Shown here: positions 28,637 through 37,073 of the stretch, one piece after another | How the letters are laid out: every line of letters starts with the position of its first letter | How positions within the stretch are numbered: position 1 is the first letter of the stretch | Origin: Rhodobacter capsulatus | GTDB taxonomy: Bacteria; Pseudomonadota; Alphaproteobacteria; Rhodobacterales; Rhodobacteraceae | Assembly (NCBI RefSeq): GCF_003254295.1 | Contig: NZ_QKZO01000002.1 | Location: 62,001-126,000, forward strand | DNA: 64,000 nucleotides | Reading direction: 5' to 3' | Position numbers and translations under genes: made by a program | The notes under the pieces: model-generated | The model's input: the letters and a program-made list of their open reading frames with translations, nothing else | Told to the model about the DNA's origin: nothing | Databases searched by the model: none

Positions 28637-30453
28637 TGCTGATGGAACTCATCGCGCAGAACATGGCGCCGATCATGTTCGTCTCGCTGATCGTCTTTCT
28701 GCTGCTGGGCTATCCGGTGGCGTTCTCGCTGGCGGCGAACGGGCTTGTCTTCTTCATCATCGGGGTCGAGCTGGCGCCGCTCTCGGGCGGCTCGATCAAC
28801 CTGGACTGGCCGCTGCTCAATGCGATGCCGGAACGGTTCTGGGGGGTCTTGTCGAACGAGACATTGCTGGCCATTCCCTTCTTCACCTTCATGGGGATCT
28901 TGCTTGAAAAATCCGGCATGGCCGAGGATCTGCTCGACACGATCGGCCAGCTCTTCGGGCCGATCCGCGGCGGGCTGGCCTATGCGGTGATCCTGGTCGG
29001 CGCGCTTCTGGCGGCCACCACCGGCGTCGTCGCCGCCTCGGTGATCGCGATGGGGCTGATCTCTTTGCCGATCATGCTGCGCTACGGCTATGACCGGCGC
29101 ATCGCGAGCGGTGTCATCGCCGCCTCGGGCACCTTGGCGCAGATCATTCCGCCGTCGCTCGTGCTGATCGTTCTGGCCGACCAATTGGGCCGGTCGGTGG
29201 GCGACATGTACAAGGGCGCGCTGATCCCCGGCATGGTGCTGACCGGGCTTTACATGGCCTATGTGCTGGTGATGTCGATCCTCCGGCCGAATTCTATGCC
29301 CGCGCTGCCGAAAGAGGCGCGCACGCTGGGGCAGGGGGTGATGTCGTTCTTCGTCGCCCTAGGGCTTGGCATCGCCGTTTTCATCGCGGCGAAATACTGG
29401 CTGGCGGGCACCGGCGCGGCGAAGAATGCAGGCATTCTCGCGGCCTCGATCGCGGTGATCTTCGTCTATGTCATGGCGCTGATCGACAAGGCGACGGGCC
29501 TGAACCGGATGAGCCATCTGGCGCAGCAGGTGATCATCGTGCTGATCCCGCCGCTGGCGCTGATTTTCCTGGTGCTGGGCACGATCTTCCTTGGCATCGC
29601 CACGCCCACCGAGGGCGGCGCGATGGGCGCGGTCGGCGCGCTGATCCTTTCGGCGGTGAAGAAGCGGCTGTCGATGGGGGTCGTGCGCGAGGCGCTGGCC
29701 GCCACGACGCGGCTTTCGGCCTTCGTGATGTTCATCCTTTTGGGCGCGCGGGTGTTCTCGCTCACCTTCTACGACGTGAACGGCCATATCTGGGTCGAGC
29801 ATCTGCTGGTGTCGCTGCCGGGCGGCGAGACCGGGTTCCTGATCTTCGTCTCGCTGCTGGTGTTCTTCCTCGCCTTCTTCCTCGATTTCTTCGAGCTGGC
29901 CTTCATCATCGTGCCGCTGCTGGTGGCGCCCGCCGAGGCGCTTGGCATCGACCTGATCTGGTTCGGGGTGATCCTGGGGGTGAACATGCAGACCTCGTTC
30001 ATGCATCCGCCCTTCGGCTTTGCGCTGTTCTTCCTGCGCTCGGTGGCGCCGAAGGTGCCCTTCCTCGACAAGGTGACGGGCAAGCTGACCGATCCAGTGA
30101 AGACCTCGCAGATCTATTGGGGGGCGGTGCCGTTTGTCTGCATCCAGATCGTGATGATCGCGGTGGTGATCGCCTTCCCGCAGCTGGTGATGCACTACAA
30201 GGGCAAGCCGGTCGATGTCTCGCATGTGACGGTCACCGTGCCGGGCGGCATCGGTGGTGGTCTGGGCGGCGGCTTGGGCCTGCCCCCGATCGGGGCGCAG
30301 CCGGGGGCGGTTCCCGCGCCGGGCGGTCTGGGCGGTCTGCCGCCGGGTCTTGGCGCGCCTTCGGGGCAGCCGGTCACGCCGCCTGCCGGGGGCGCAAGCC
30401 TTGGCATCCCGGCGCCGCTTGGCCTTGGCGGGGCGCCGATCACCGGCAACTGA
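28636..30453 (+). CDS. TRAP transporter large permease (DctM family) with a Gly/Pro-rich tail
   Basis: A 605-residue polytopic membrane protein that forms the transport channel with the small subunit. VSLIVFLLLGYPVAFSLAANG and the TTGVVAASVIAMGLISLPIML region are typical of DctM. It is longer than the usual 430 residues because of an enlarged central region and a C-terminal extension of about 65 residues made largely of Gly, Pro, Ala and Leu (from VTVPGGIGGGLGGG on). The ATG at 28636 overlaps the small-subunit stop; a GTG three bases earlier is an alternative start. Confidence 0.9.
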   Translation: MLMELIAQNMAPIMFVSLIVFLLLGYPVAFSLAANGLVFFIIGVELAPLSGGSINLDWPLLNAMPERFWGVLSNETLLAIPFFTFMGILLEKSGMAEDLLDTIGQLFGPIRGGLAYAVILVGALLAATTGVVAASVIAMGLISLPIMLRYGYDRRIASGVIAASGTLAQIIPPSLVLIVLADQLGRSVGDMYKGALIPGMVLTGLYMAYVLVMSILRPNSMPALPKEARTLGQGVMSFFVALGLGIAVFIAAKYWLAGTGAAKNAGILAASIAVIFVYVMALIDKATGLNRMSHLAQQVIIVLIPPLALIFLVLGTIFLGIATPTEGGAMGAVGALILSAVKKRLSMGVVREALAATTRLSAFVMFILLGARVFSLTFYDVNGHIWVEHLLVSLPGGETGFLIFVSLLVFFLAFFLDFFELAFIIVPLLVAPAEALGIDLIWFGVILGVNMQTSFMHPPFGFALFFLRSVAPKVPFLDKVTGKLTDPVKTSQIYWGAVPFVCIQIVMIAVVIAFPQLVMHYKGKPVDVSHVTVTVPGGIGGGLGGGLGLPPIGAQPGAVPAPGGLGGLPPGLGAPSGQPVTPPAGGASLGIPAPLGLGGAPITGN

Positions 30454-30473
30454 GGCGGATGGAAAGAAAAAAG

Positions 30474-30500
30474 ACGGCGGTCCCCCGGGGCCGCCGTTTT
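30474..30500. terminator. bidirectional intrinsic terminator after the TRAP operon
   Basis: ACGGCGG (30474-30480) pairs with CCGCCGT (30491-30497). TTTT follows on the plus strand, and the A-run before the stem gives a T-run on the minus strand. Confidence 0.8.
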
Positions 30501-30572
30501 CGTTTGGCCGAGGCCATCGCCGAGGCCTTGTGCGACATCGGCTCCGTGACGGCCGGGGGCCCAAAGGCCCTC

Positions 30573-30631
30573 GGCCAGCGCCCGCCCCGCCCCCGGCGGG
30601 CGCTTCTCGCCCACCGGGACGGGCGCTGGCC
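30573..30631 (+). other. mutually exclusive GC-rich hairpins (possible small RNA or switch)
   Basis: The left arm GGCCAGCGCCCG (30573-30584) pairs perfectly over 12 bases with CGGGCGCTGGCC (30620-30631). The overlapping segment AGCGCCCGCC (30577-30586) pairs perfectly over 10 bases with GGCGGGCGCT (30595-30604). Only one of these stems can form at a time. The downstream terminator at 30683-30705 suggests that the region is transcribed on the plus strand. Confidence 0.5.
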
Positions 30632-30682
30632 TCTGTTGTGCATGCCGAAAGGGTCGTGTCGCGCCGTGGCGCTTGCGGGCGG

Positions 30683-30705
30683 GGAAACGCGATGCGTTTC
30701 CTTTT
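30683..30705 (+). terminator. orphan intrinsic terminator in the TRAP/acyl-CoA synthetase gap
   Basis: GGAAACGC (30683-30690) and GCGTTTCC (30694-30701) form an 8-base stem with a GAT loop, followed by TTTT. It points away from the TRAP genes, which already have a terminator 180 bases earlier. It may end a small RNA. Confidence 0.65.
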
Positions 30706-30780
30706 CCGCCCGACCCCGCCGCGCTGCGGCAAATGCCGTAACGTCAATTCTGCGCTGCGGCCTTTCGCCCGTGCGACCGC

Positions 30781-30809
30781 TTGACACGAGGCCCCGGCAA
30801 AGTCGCAAT
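30781..30809 (+). promoter_or_regulatory. promoter of the acyl-CoA synthetase gene
   Basis: A perfect TTGACA (30781-30786) is followed after 17 bases by CGCAAT (30804-30809), a weak -10 element. The transcript would start about 68 bases before the ATG at 30884. Confidence 0.5.
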
Positions 30810-30883
30810 GCACGCGAGGAGTGAAAGACCCGCGCGCGGCCCGGAGGGAGACCGCCGCAGGGTCCGTATCGAGGGAGGAACCG

Positions 30884-32527
30884 ATGCAGAATTCGATGAT
30901 GCACCTGCCGCTGGTGATCGGCTCGCTGGCCGATCATGTCGAGCGGTTTCACACCGCGACCGAGGTGGTCTCGGTCGAGACCACGGGCGAGGTGACCCAC
31001 ACCAGCTGGGGCGCGGTGATCGGCAATGCCCGCCGTCTGGCCTCGGCGCTGGAGATGCATGGGGTGATGCAGGGGGACCGCTGCGGCACCATCGCCTGGA
31101 ACACGCGCCGCCATCTGGAGATCTATTTCGGCGTCTCGGGCGGCGGCATGGTCTGCCACACGCTGAACCCGCGCCTTGCGGCCGAGCAGCTGGTCTATAT
31201 CGTCAATGACGCCCGCGACCGGGTGCTGTTCATCGACCGCGGTTTCGTGCCGACCATCGCCGGGCTGATCGAGCAGATGCCCACCGTGAAGATGGTGGTG
31301 ATGATGGGCGCGCGCGACGAGGCGCTCGCTGCGCAGCTCGATGGCATGCTGTTTTACGACGAGCTGATCGCGCAGGGCGATACCGCCTTCCAATGGCCGC
31401 AGATCGCGGAAACCGAGCCCTCGTCGCTGTGCTACACCTCGGGCACGACCGGCCACCCCAAGGGCGTGCTTTACACCCACCGCTCGACGCTTCTGCACAC
31501 GCTGGCGGGCAATTCGCCCGATTGTCTGGCGCTGTCGGCGCGCGACACGGTGATGCCCGCGGTGCCGATGTTCCATGTCAACGCCTGGGGCGTGCCCTAT
31601 ATCGCCGCCTCGGTGGGGGCGAAGCTGGTGCTGCCCGGCCCGAAACTGGATGGCGAGAGCCTGGCGCGGCTGATCGCGGCCGAGAAGGTCAGCCTTGCGC
31701 TTGGCGTGCCGACGGTCTGGCTGGGTCTGCTGCAGGGGCTGGAGGCCACCGGGGCGGATGTGTCCTGCCTCAAGCGCGCGATGGTGGGGGGCACCGCCCT
31801 GCCGCCCTCGATGATCGCGGAATTCCGCGACCGGTACGGCGTCGATCTGGTGCATCTGTGGGGGATGACGGAAACCAGCCCCTTGGGCACGGTGAACCAG
31901 CTTTTGCAAAAACACCTCGACCTGCCGCCCGAGGACCAGGCCGAACGCCGTCTGGCGCAGGGGCGTCCGCCCTATGGCGTGCAGCTGCGGCTGGTCGACA
32001 GCGCCGGTCACGTCTTGCCGCATGATGGCGTGACGCAGGGGGAATTGCAGGTTCGCGGCCACTGGATCGTCGACACCTATTACAACAAGGACCGCTCGGC
32101 GCTGACCTTTGACGGCTGGTTCGACACCGGCGACATCGCCACGATCGACGCCGATGGCTACATGGTGATCCGGGACCGCTCGAAGGACATCATCAAGTCG
32201 GGCGGCGAATGGATTTCCACGGTCGAGCTGGAAAACATCGCGATTGCCCATCCGGCGGTGGCCAATGCGGCCGCCATCGCGGCGCGGCATCCGAAATGGG
32301 ATGAACGCCCGGTGGTGATCGTGCAGCGCCATCTGCGCATGGAGGTGACGGAAGACGAGATCCTCGCCTGCTACAGGGGCAAGGTGCCGAACTGGCAGAT
32401 CCCGGACCGGGTGCTCTTCATCGACAACCTGCCTTTGGGCGCCACCGGCAAGGTGGTCAAGGCGCGGCTGCGCGAGCTTTACGGCGAGGTGCTGATGCCC
32501 GAGCTGGCGGAAGCCGAGCCGGTCTGA
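30884..32527 (+). CDS. AMP-dependent acyl-CoA synthetase (medium/long-chain type)
   Basis: A 547-residue adenylate-forming enzyme that activates a carboxylic acid to its CoA thioester through an acyl-AMP. The phosphate loop YTSGTTGHPKGV lies near residue 185, the core motif LWGMTETSPLGT in the middle, and DRSKDIIKSGGEWIS with the catalytic-lysine region GATGKVVK at the C-terminus. The start at 30884 follows GAGGGAGGA. It resembles FadD-like enzymes of the FadD3/AlkK type; the chain length is not decided by sequence. No fatty-acid genes are adjacent. Confidence 0.9.
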   Translation: MQNSMMHLPLVIGSLADHVERFHTATEVVSVETTGEVTHTSWGAVIGNARRLASALEMHGVMQGDRCGTIAWNTRRHLEIYFGVSGGGMVCHTLNPRLAAEQLVYIVNDARDRVLFIDRGFVPTIAGLIEQMPTVKMVVMMGARDEALAAQLDGMLFYDELIAQGDTAFQWPQIAETEPSSLCYTSGTTGHPKGVLYTHRSTLLHTLAGNSPDCLALSARDTVMPAVPMFHVNAWGVPYIAASVGAKLVLPGPKLDGESLARLIAAEKVSLALGVPTVWLGLLQGLEATGADVSCLKRAMVGGTALPPSMIAEFRDRYGVDLVHLWGMTETSPLGTVNQLLQKHLDLPPEDQAERRLAQGRPPYGVQLRLVDSAGHVLPHDGVTQGELQVRGHWIVDTYYNKDRSALTFDGWFDTGDIATIDADGYMVIRDRSKDIIKSGGEWISTVELENIAIAHPAVANAAAIAARHPKWDERPVVIVQRHLRMEVTEDEILACYRGKVPNWQIPDRVLFIDNLPLGATGKVVKARLRELYGEVLMPELAEAEPV

Positions 32528-32616
32528 GCGAAGCGGGCGGGTCTGCGCACCCGCCCCCCTTGCCCGGGACGCGCGGGGATTGTATGACCCGGCCAACCCC
32601 GCGAAAGGACAGTGCC

Positions 32617-33744
32617 ATGCGCGCCGAAATGCTCAACATCGTGGAAGCCGTCCGCAAGACGCTCAAGCTGCTTGCGCAGCGCATGGACCTTGAGACCGCG
32701 CCGCACCGGCTGGAAGAATTCAACGCCATGATCGAGCATGGCGATCTGTGGTCCGATCCGGCCCGCGCGCAAAAGCTGATGCGCGAGCGGCAGATGCTGA
32801 TGGACAAGCTCGAAACCTATCGCCGCATCGACCGCGATCTGACCGACAACATCGAGCTGATCGAGCTGGGCGAGATCGAGGAAGACCCGGAAATCGTCGA
32901 AGAGGCGGAGAAATCCCTGCGCGCGCTGAAGGAACTGGCCGCGGCGAAGGAGCTCGAGGCGCTGCTCGATGGCGAGGCCGACGGCAACGACACCTTCCTT
33001 GAGATCAACGCCGGGGCGGGCGGCACGGAAAGCTGCGACTGGGCCTCGATGCTGGCGCGGATGTATACCCGCTGGGCCGAGAAAAAGGGCTACACGGTCG
33101 AGCTGCAATCGGAAACCGCGGGCGACGAGGCGGGGATCCGCTCGGTCGCCTACAAGATTTCCGGGCAGAACGCCTATGGCTGGCTGAAATCGGAATCGGG
33201 CGTGCACCGGCTGGTGCGGATCTCGCCCTATGACTCGGCGGCGCGGCGGCATACCTCGTTCAGCTCGGTCTGGGTCTATCCGGTCGTTGACGACAATATC
33301 GAGATCGATATTCCGGCCAATGACATCCGCATCGACACCTATCGGTCGTCGGGGGCGGGCGGGCAGCACGTCAACACCACCGACTCGGCGGTGCGGATCA
33401 CCCACTTGCCGACGAATATCGTGGTGACCAGCTCGATGAAATCGCAGCACCAGAACCGCGAAGCCGCGATGAACGCGCTGCGGGCGCGGCTTTATCAGCT
33501 CGAACTCGACAAGCGCAACGCCGCGATCAACGCCCAGCACGAGGCCAAGGGCGAGGCGGGCTGGGGCAACCAGATCCGCTCTTACGTGCTGCAGCCCTAC
33601 CAGATGGTCAAGGATCTGCGCACCGGCCACGAGACCTCGGACACCCAGGGCGTGCTTGACGGCGATCTGGATGCCTTCATGGCGGCGACGCTGGCGATGG
33701 ATGTGGCGGGCAAGTCGCGCGCCGACGCGAATTCGGACGATTGA
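32617..33744 (+). CDS. prfB: peptide chain release factor 2
   Basis: A 375-residue class I release factor that reads UGA and UAA. The peptidyl-tRNA hydrolysis motif GGQ is at residues 248-250. The stop-codon recognition loop, SPF in Escherichia coli, reads SPY here (203-205). The frame is uninterrupted: the autoregulatory +1 frameshift at an internal UGA found in many bacteria is absent. The ATG at 32617 has AAAGGA upstream; an in-frame extension to 32560 was rejected because the MRAEMLNIVEAV start is the family norm. The next gene follows after 4 bases. Confidence 0.95.
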   Translation: MRAEMLNIVEAVRKTLKLLAQRMDLETAPHRLEEFNAMIEHGDLWSDPARAQKLMRERQMLMDKLETYRRIDRDLTDNIELIELGEIEEDPEIVEEAEKSLRALKELAAAKELEALLDGEADGNDTFLEINAGAGGTESCDWASMLARMYTRWAEKKGYTVELQSETAGDEAGIRSVAYKISGQNAYGWLKSESGVHRLVRISPYDSAARRHTSFSSVWVYPVVDDNIEIDIPANDIRIDTYRSSGAGGQHVNTTDSAVRITHLPTNIVVTSSMKSQHQNREAAMNALRARLYQLELDKRNAAINAQHEAKGEAGWGNQIRSYVLQPYQMVKDLRTGHETSDTQGVLDGDLDAFMAATLAMDVAGKSRADANSDD

Positions 33745-33748
33745 GCCG

Positions 33749-34303
33749 GTGGCGGCGCGGGTCTATATCACCGGCGCCGCCGGGTCCGGCACCTCTACCC
33801 TTGGCCGCGCGCTGGCGGCCGAACTCGATCTGCCCTTTCTGGACACCGACGATTTCTACTGGGCGCCGACCGCGCAGCCCTTCACGCAAAAGCGCCCGGT
33901 GGCCGAGCGGCTGGCGCTGATCTCGGCGGCGCAGCTGGGGCAGGGAGGTGATGGCGGCTGGGTGCTGGCGGGCTCTTGCGACGGCTGGGGCGACACGGCG
34001 ATTGCCGGGGCCGGGCTGATCGTCTTTCTCACCGCCCCCGCGCCGGTGCGGCTGGCCCGGATCCGCCGCCGCGAGAGCGAGAAATTCGGCGACCGCATCC
34101 GTCCGGGCGGCGACATGGATCATGCCCATGCGCAATTCCTGAAATGGGCGGCCAGCTATGACGACCCCTATTTCTCGGGCCGCTCGCTGACGCGGCACCG
34201 CAACTGGCTCTCGGGCCGCCCCGAGCCGGTGCTGGAGCTGTCGGGTTCGATGCCGCTTGCGGATCTGCTGGCCAAGACCCTTGCCCGTCTCGAGGCGCTC
34301 TGA
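33749..34303 (+). CDS. P-loop nucleotide kinase-like protein
   Basis: A 184-residue protein with an adenylate/shikimate-kinase-like fold. The Walker A loop GAAGSGTST is at residues 9-17, LDTDDFYW follows the next strand, and an RLARIRRRE lid-like segment comes later. The substrate is not recognisable. A GTG start at 33749, four bases after prfB, puts the P-loop at the normal distance from the N-terminus; the longer in-frame extension overlaps prfB and is Arg/Trp-rich, which marks it as non-coding. Likely co-transcribed with prfB. Confidence 0.75.
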   Translation: MAARVYITGAAGSGTSTLGRALAAELDLPFLDTDDFYWAPTAQPFTQKRPVAERLALISAAQLGQGGDGGWVLAGSCDGWGDTAIAGAGLIVFLTAPAPVRLARIRRRESEKFGDRIRPGGDMDHAHAQFLKWAASYDDPYFSGRSLTRHRNWLSGRPEPVLELSGSMPLADLLAKTLARLEAL

Positions 34304-34311
34304 TCGCGTCG

Positions 34312-34338
34312 CTTCATCTTGCCACAAATATCCCGGGG
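34312..34338. repeat. interspersed repeat, single arm
   Basis: CTTCATCTTGCCACAAATAT followed by CCCGGGG: one right-hand arm of the bipartite family, just after the kinase-like gene. The facing arm is missing. Confidence 0.7.
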
Positions 34339-34352
34339 TGAGACGGGATCGA

Positions 34353-34375
34353 AAAGCCTTCCGGTGGAAGGCTTT
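34353..34375 (+). terminator. hairpin after the kinase-like gene, possible terminator
   Basis: AAAGCCTTCC (34353-34362) and GGAAGGCTTT (34366-34375) form a perfect 10-base stem with a 3-base loop. Only a short T stretch closes the stem, so termination efficiency is uncertain. Confidence 0.5.
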
Positions 34376-34450
34376 CCCGTCGAACGGGCTGCCCGTGGCA
34401 GCCCTGCGGGCAGAGCCCCGGCCTTGTTCTGTCAATCGTCGCAACGCCAA

Positions 34451-34475
34451 AAGAAAAGGGCGGCCGAAGCCGCCC
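34451..34475 (-). terminator. intrinsic terminator after the bactofilin gene
   Basis: On the minus strand GGGCGGC and GCCGCCC form a 7-base stem capped by a stable TTCG loop and followed by TTTTCTT. It ends the M23 peptidase-bactofilin transcript 21 bases after the stop codon. Confidence 0.85.
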
Positions 34476-34496
34476 CCTCACATCCTGTCCGGCCGC

Positions 34497-35003
34497 TTAC
34501 TTGCCGGCAAAGGGCATGTCCGGCGTCGGCGCCATCAGCTTGGGCGCATTCGCGCCTTGCAGCGGATCGTCCTGCCGCTGCACCGAGCCCTCGAAATGCG
34601 CGCCCGATTCAATCGCGATCGTCTTGTGGATGATGTCGCCTTCGACCCGCGCGGTCGAGGTCAGGCGCACCTTCAGCCCGCGCACCCGGCCGACGACGCG
34701 GCCATGCACGACGACATCATCGGCGACGATCTCGCCCTTGATCGTGGCGCTTTCGCCCACCGTCAGCAGATGCGCGCGGATGTCGCCCTCGACGATCCCT
34801 TCGACCTGAACGTCGCCCGTGGTCTTGATGTTGCCCGTCACCGTCAGATCCGCCGAGAGCACCGAGGCCGCTGCCTTGGGCCGCGTCGTGGCGGGGACGA
34901 ATTCGCCCAAGGAGCGCGGCGGCACCGCGCTTGCCTCGGGTTTCTTCTCGGGTTCGGAGGCCGTTTTCGGGCCGGGTTCGTGGATCTTGCTTTTAGAAAA
35001 CAT
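34497..35003 (-). CDS. bactofilin (polymer-forming cytoskeletal protein)
   Basis: A 168-residue protein. A polar, Pro/Lys-rich N-terminal tail (1-45) precedes the bactofilin beta-helix repeats (about 48-145), with regular turns such as GDVQVEGIVEGDI and GRVVGRVRG, and a short polar C-terminal tail. Bactofilins polymerise without nucleotide and scaffold local cell-wall synthesis at the inner membrane. The start codon overlaps the end of the upstream M23 peptidase gene by 11 bases, a genetic pairing known from other bacteria where the peptidase and bactofilin act together in shape or stalk formation. Confidence 0.93.
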   Translation of the reverse strand: MFSKSKIHEPGPKTASEPEKKPEASAVPPRSLGEFVPATTRPKAAASVLSADLTVTGNIKTTGDVQVEGIVEGDIRAHLLTVGESATIKGEIVADDVVVHGRVVGRVRGLKVRLTSTARVEGDIIHKTIAIESGAHFEGSVQRQDDPLQGANAPKLMAPTPDMPFAGK

Positions 35004-36303
35004 CCTGAGCCGCCTTGATGAAGGTCATCGGGTTGATGGGGGCGCCACCGACCCGGATTTCATAGTGCAGATGCGGTCCCGTGGACCGTCCGGTATTGCC
35101 TGTATCACCAATTATCTCCCCGCGCGACACCTTTTGCCCGACCTTCACGCGGATTTTGGACAGATGGCCATAGACCGTCGAGACGCCGAATTTGTGCCGC
35201 AGCTTGATCACCTGACCATAGCCGTTTTCCCAGCCCGCATCGGTCACGACGCCATCGGCGGGGGCATGCACATCCATCCCCACCGGCCCGGCAAGGTCGA
35301 TGCCCGCATGCAGCCGACCCCAGCGCCAGCCGAAGGGCGAGGTGAAACGGTAGCCGCCCTTGATCGGGATGGCGAAGGGCAGCTGATCGACGGCGATGCG
35401 ATACATGTTCATCTCGTCGAGCTGTTTCAGGATGCCCTTGGCGCGGCCAAGATCGGCGCTGTCGTCGACGACGCCCTTGGTCGAGATCGCCGCCGACAGA
35501 AGCGGCCCGCCGGTGCCGGAATAGCCGCGCCGGATCTCGCGCAGGATCGCATCCGGGTCCATGCCCGACTTGCGGAACATCCGGTCGAGCGGCTCCATCG
35601 AGATCGTCACCGCGCCTTCCAGCGTGTCGAAGATCTCGGCGTTGCGTTCCTCGATCAGGCGGCGGTCCTGCAGCGCCTGATCCGCCTCGGCGCGGGCATT
35701 TTCGGCATCGCGCGCGGCGCGGTCGCGCTGATGCGCGGTCTGATCCAGCGCCGAGGCGAGCAGATCGACGGTGCCGTCCATCTCGCCCACGCGCTGGCGC
35801 AGCGCCGCCGCCGAGCCGCTGCCGCGGCTTTTGTCCAGCTCTGCCCGCGCGCTGTCGCGTTCGGTCATCGTGCGCTTCAGCGTCGCCTGAATCACGTTGA
35901 TCCCGGTTTCCAGCTCGCGGCGGCGTTCCTCGGATTGCAGCAGCTGCGACTGCATCCGCGACACCTGATCCAGCGCCAGCTGAAAGCGTTTTTGCGCCGC
36001 CAGCGCCTCGGCCGCGCGGGCATCGCGTTCCTGCGAGAGACTGTCCAGACGCGCCTCGAACTGCGCCCGAGCGATCGCCGATTGCTCGCGCGCGCCGCCC
36101 GAGGAAATCTGGTCGATGAACAGAAGCGAGGTGGCGATGACCGACCACAGGAACAGCACCGAAACTGCCGCCAGCGTCATCGCCTGGGTCAGCGGGCGCA
36201 TCCGCACGAAGCGCGTGGCGTCTTCAGATTTCAGGAACAGCCGTTGTTCCGGCAGCCATCGGTCGAGCACCGCATTGGTGCGGTCGAGTATCCGTCTGGG
36301 CAA
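34993..36303 (-). CDS. membrane-anchored M23 family metallopeptidase
   Basis: A 436-residue protein. A cytoplasmic tail is followed by one membrane helix (about 39-61), a long coiled coil (about 70-225, alternating Glu/Arg/Ala/Gln) and a C-terminal LytM/M23 domain. The zinc-site motifs are HAGID near residue 332 and HLHYE near residue 410, so the catalytic residues appear intact. It should cut peptidoglycan cross-links in the periplasm. Translation probably starts with TTG at 36303, with CAGGAAAA upstream; no better ATG exists before the membrane helix. Coupled to the bactofilin gene. Confidence 0.9.
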   Translation of the reverse strand: MPRRILDRTNAVLDRWLPEQRLFLKSEDATRFVRMRPLTQAMTLAAVSVLFLWSVIATSLLFIDQISSGGAREQSAIARAQFEARLDSLSQERDARAAEALAAQKRFQLALDQVSRMQSQLLQSEERRRELETGINVIQATLKRTMTERDSARAELDKSRGSGSAAALRQRVGEMDGTVDLLASALDQTAHQRDRAARDAENARAEADQALQDRRLIEERNAEIFDTLEGAVTISMEPLDRMFRKSGMDPDAILREIRRGYSGTGGPLLSAAISTKGVVDDSADLGRAKGILKQLDEMNMYRIAVDQLPFAIPIKGGYRFTSPFGWRWGRLHAGIDLAGPVGMDVHAPADGVVTDAGWENGYGQVIKLRHKFGVSTVYGHLSKIRVKVGQKVSRGEIIGDTGNTGRSTGPHLHYEIRVGGAPINPMTFIKAAQDVF

Positions 36304-36497
36304 AGCGGTTTTCCTGTCTTGCGGGCAGGGCCCGGTCTTTACGCCCCGGGGGGGGCCGGGTCCTTGCCGGACTTAGCAAGCGTCCTGCCCGCGGCGCAAC
36401 CGCTTTCCCCCCCGGCGGGCCGGAGCCCGGCGCCGGAGGGCGGTTTTGGGCGAAAATCTGCCGAAACTCGCCCATCGGGTCAGTTGCGGGGGCGGGC

Positions 36498-36974
36498 TCA
36501 GGTCAACGCCTGCACCGCGGCCAGAACCGCCTCGGCATGGCCCTTGACCGAGACCTTGGGCCAGACCTGCGCCACCGTGCCCGTCGCGTCGATCAGGAAG
36601 GTGGCGCGCTGGATCCCCATCGAGGTGCGGCCATACATGTTTTTCTCGACCCAGGTGCCAAAGGCGTCGCAGACCGTGCCCGCCTCGTCCGAGACCAGCG
36701 CCACACCCAGCGCATGTTTGGCGCAGAATTTCGCATGCGATTTCGCGCTGTCCTTTGAGATCCCCACGACGATCGCCCCGGCGGCGTCGAAATCCGGGCC
36801 GAGCCGGGTGAAATCCAGCGCCTCGGTGGTGCAGCCGGGGGTGTCGTCCTTGGGATAGAAATAAAGCACCACCTTGCGCGGGGCGAGGGCGGAGAGGGTC
36901 AGCTCCTCCGGTTCGGCGCCCGTGCGGGTCACGGGCAGGGTGAAATCGGGCGCCTTTTCGCCGATAGCGATCAT
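36498..36974 (-). CDS. bcp: atypical 2-Cys peroxiredoxin (PrxQ/BCP)
   Basis: A 158-residue thiol peroxidase reducing hydroperoxides. The peroxidatic cysteine is C48 in DTPGCTTEAL. The resolving cysteine found five residues later in Escherichia coli BCP is replaced by Leu, but C84 (KFCAKH) sits in the helix used as the alternative resolving site in other PrxQ proteins. A third cysteine is C102. The gene is divergent from the AsmA-like gene with a 99-base gap between the two starts. Confidence 0.92.
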   Translation of the reverse strand: MIAIGEKAPDFTLPVTRTGAEPEELTLSALAPRKVVLYFYPKDDTPGCTTEALDFTRLGPDFDAAGAIVVGISKDSAKSHAKFCAKHALGVALVSDEAGTVCDAFGTWVEKNMYGRTSMGIQRATFLIDATGTVAQVWPKVSVKGHAEAVLAAVQALT

Positions 36975-37073
36975 TTGCGTTCCTCCTTGTCGGATGCGAC
37001 ATTAGAAGTAGGGCAGAAATCCGCGCGGTCAAAGGGCCGGACGCGGGGCAGAACCGGGACAGAGCAGGGCAGG

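Larger units (their letters stand above)
30454..30883. other. 430-base intergenic region before the acyl-CoA synthetase gene
   Basis: It contains a bidirectional terminator (30474-30500), competing GC hairpins (30573-30631), a second plus-strand terminator (30683-30705) with no gene before it, and a promoter (30781-30809). The terminator-bounded stretch 30501-30705 could be a small RNA gene. No protein gene is supported. Confidence 0.55.

Noticed and set aside
32617-32700. Programmed +1 frameshift in prfB
   Set aside because: The frame is continuous from the conserved start and has no internal TGA at the usual position.
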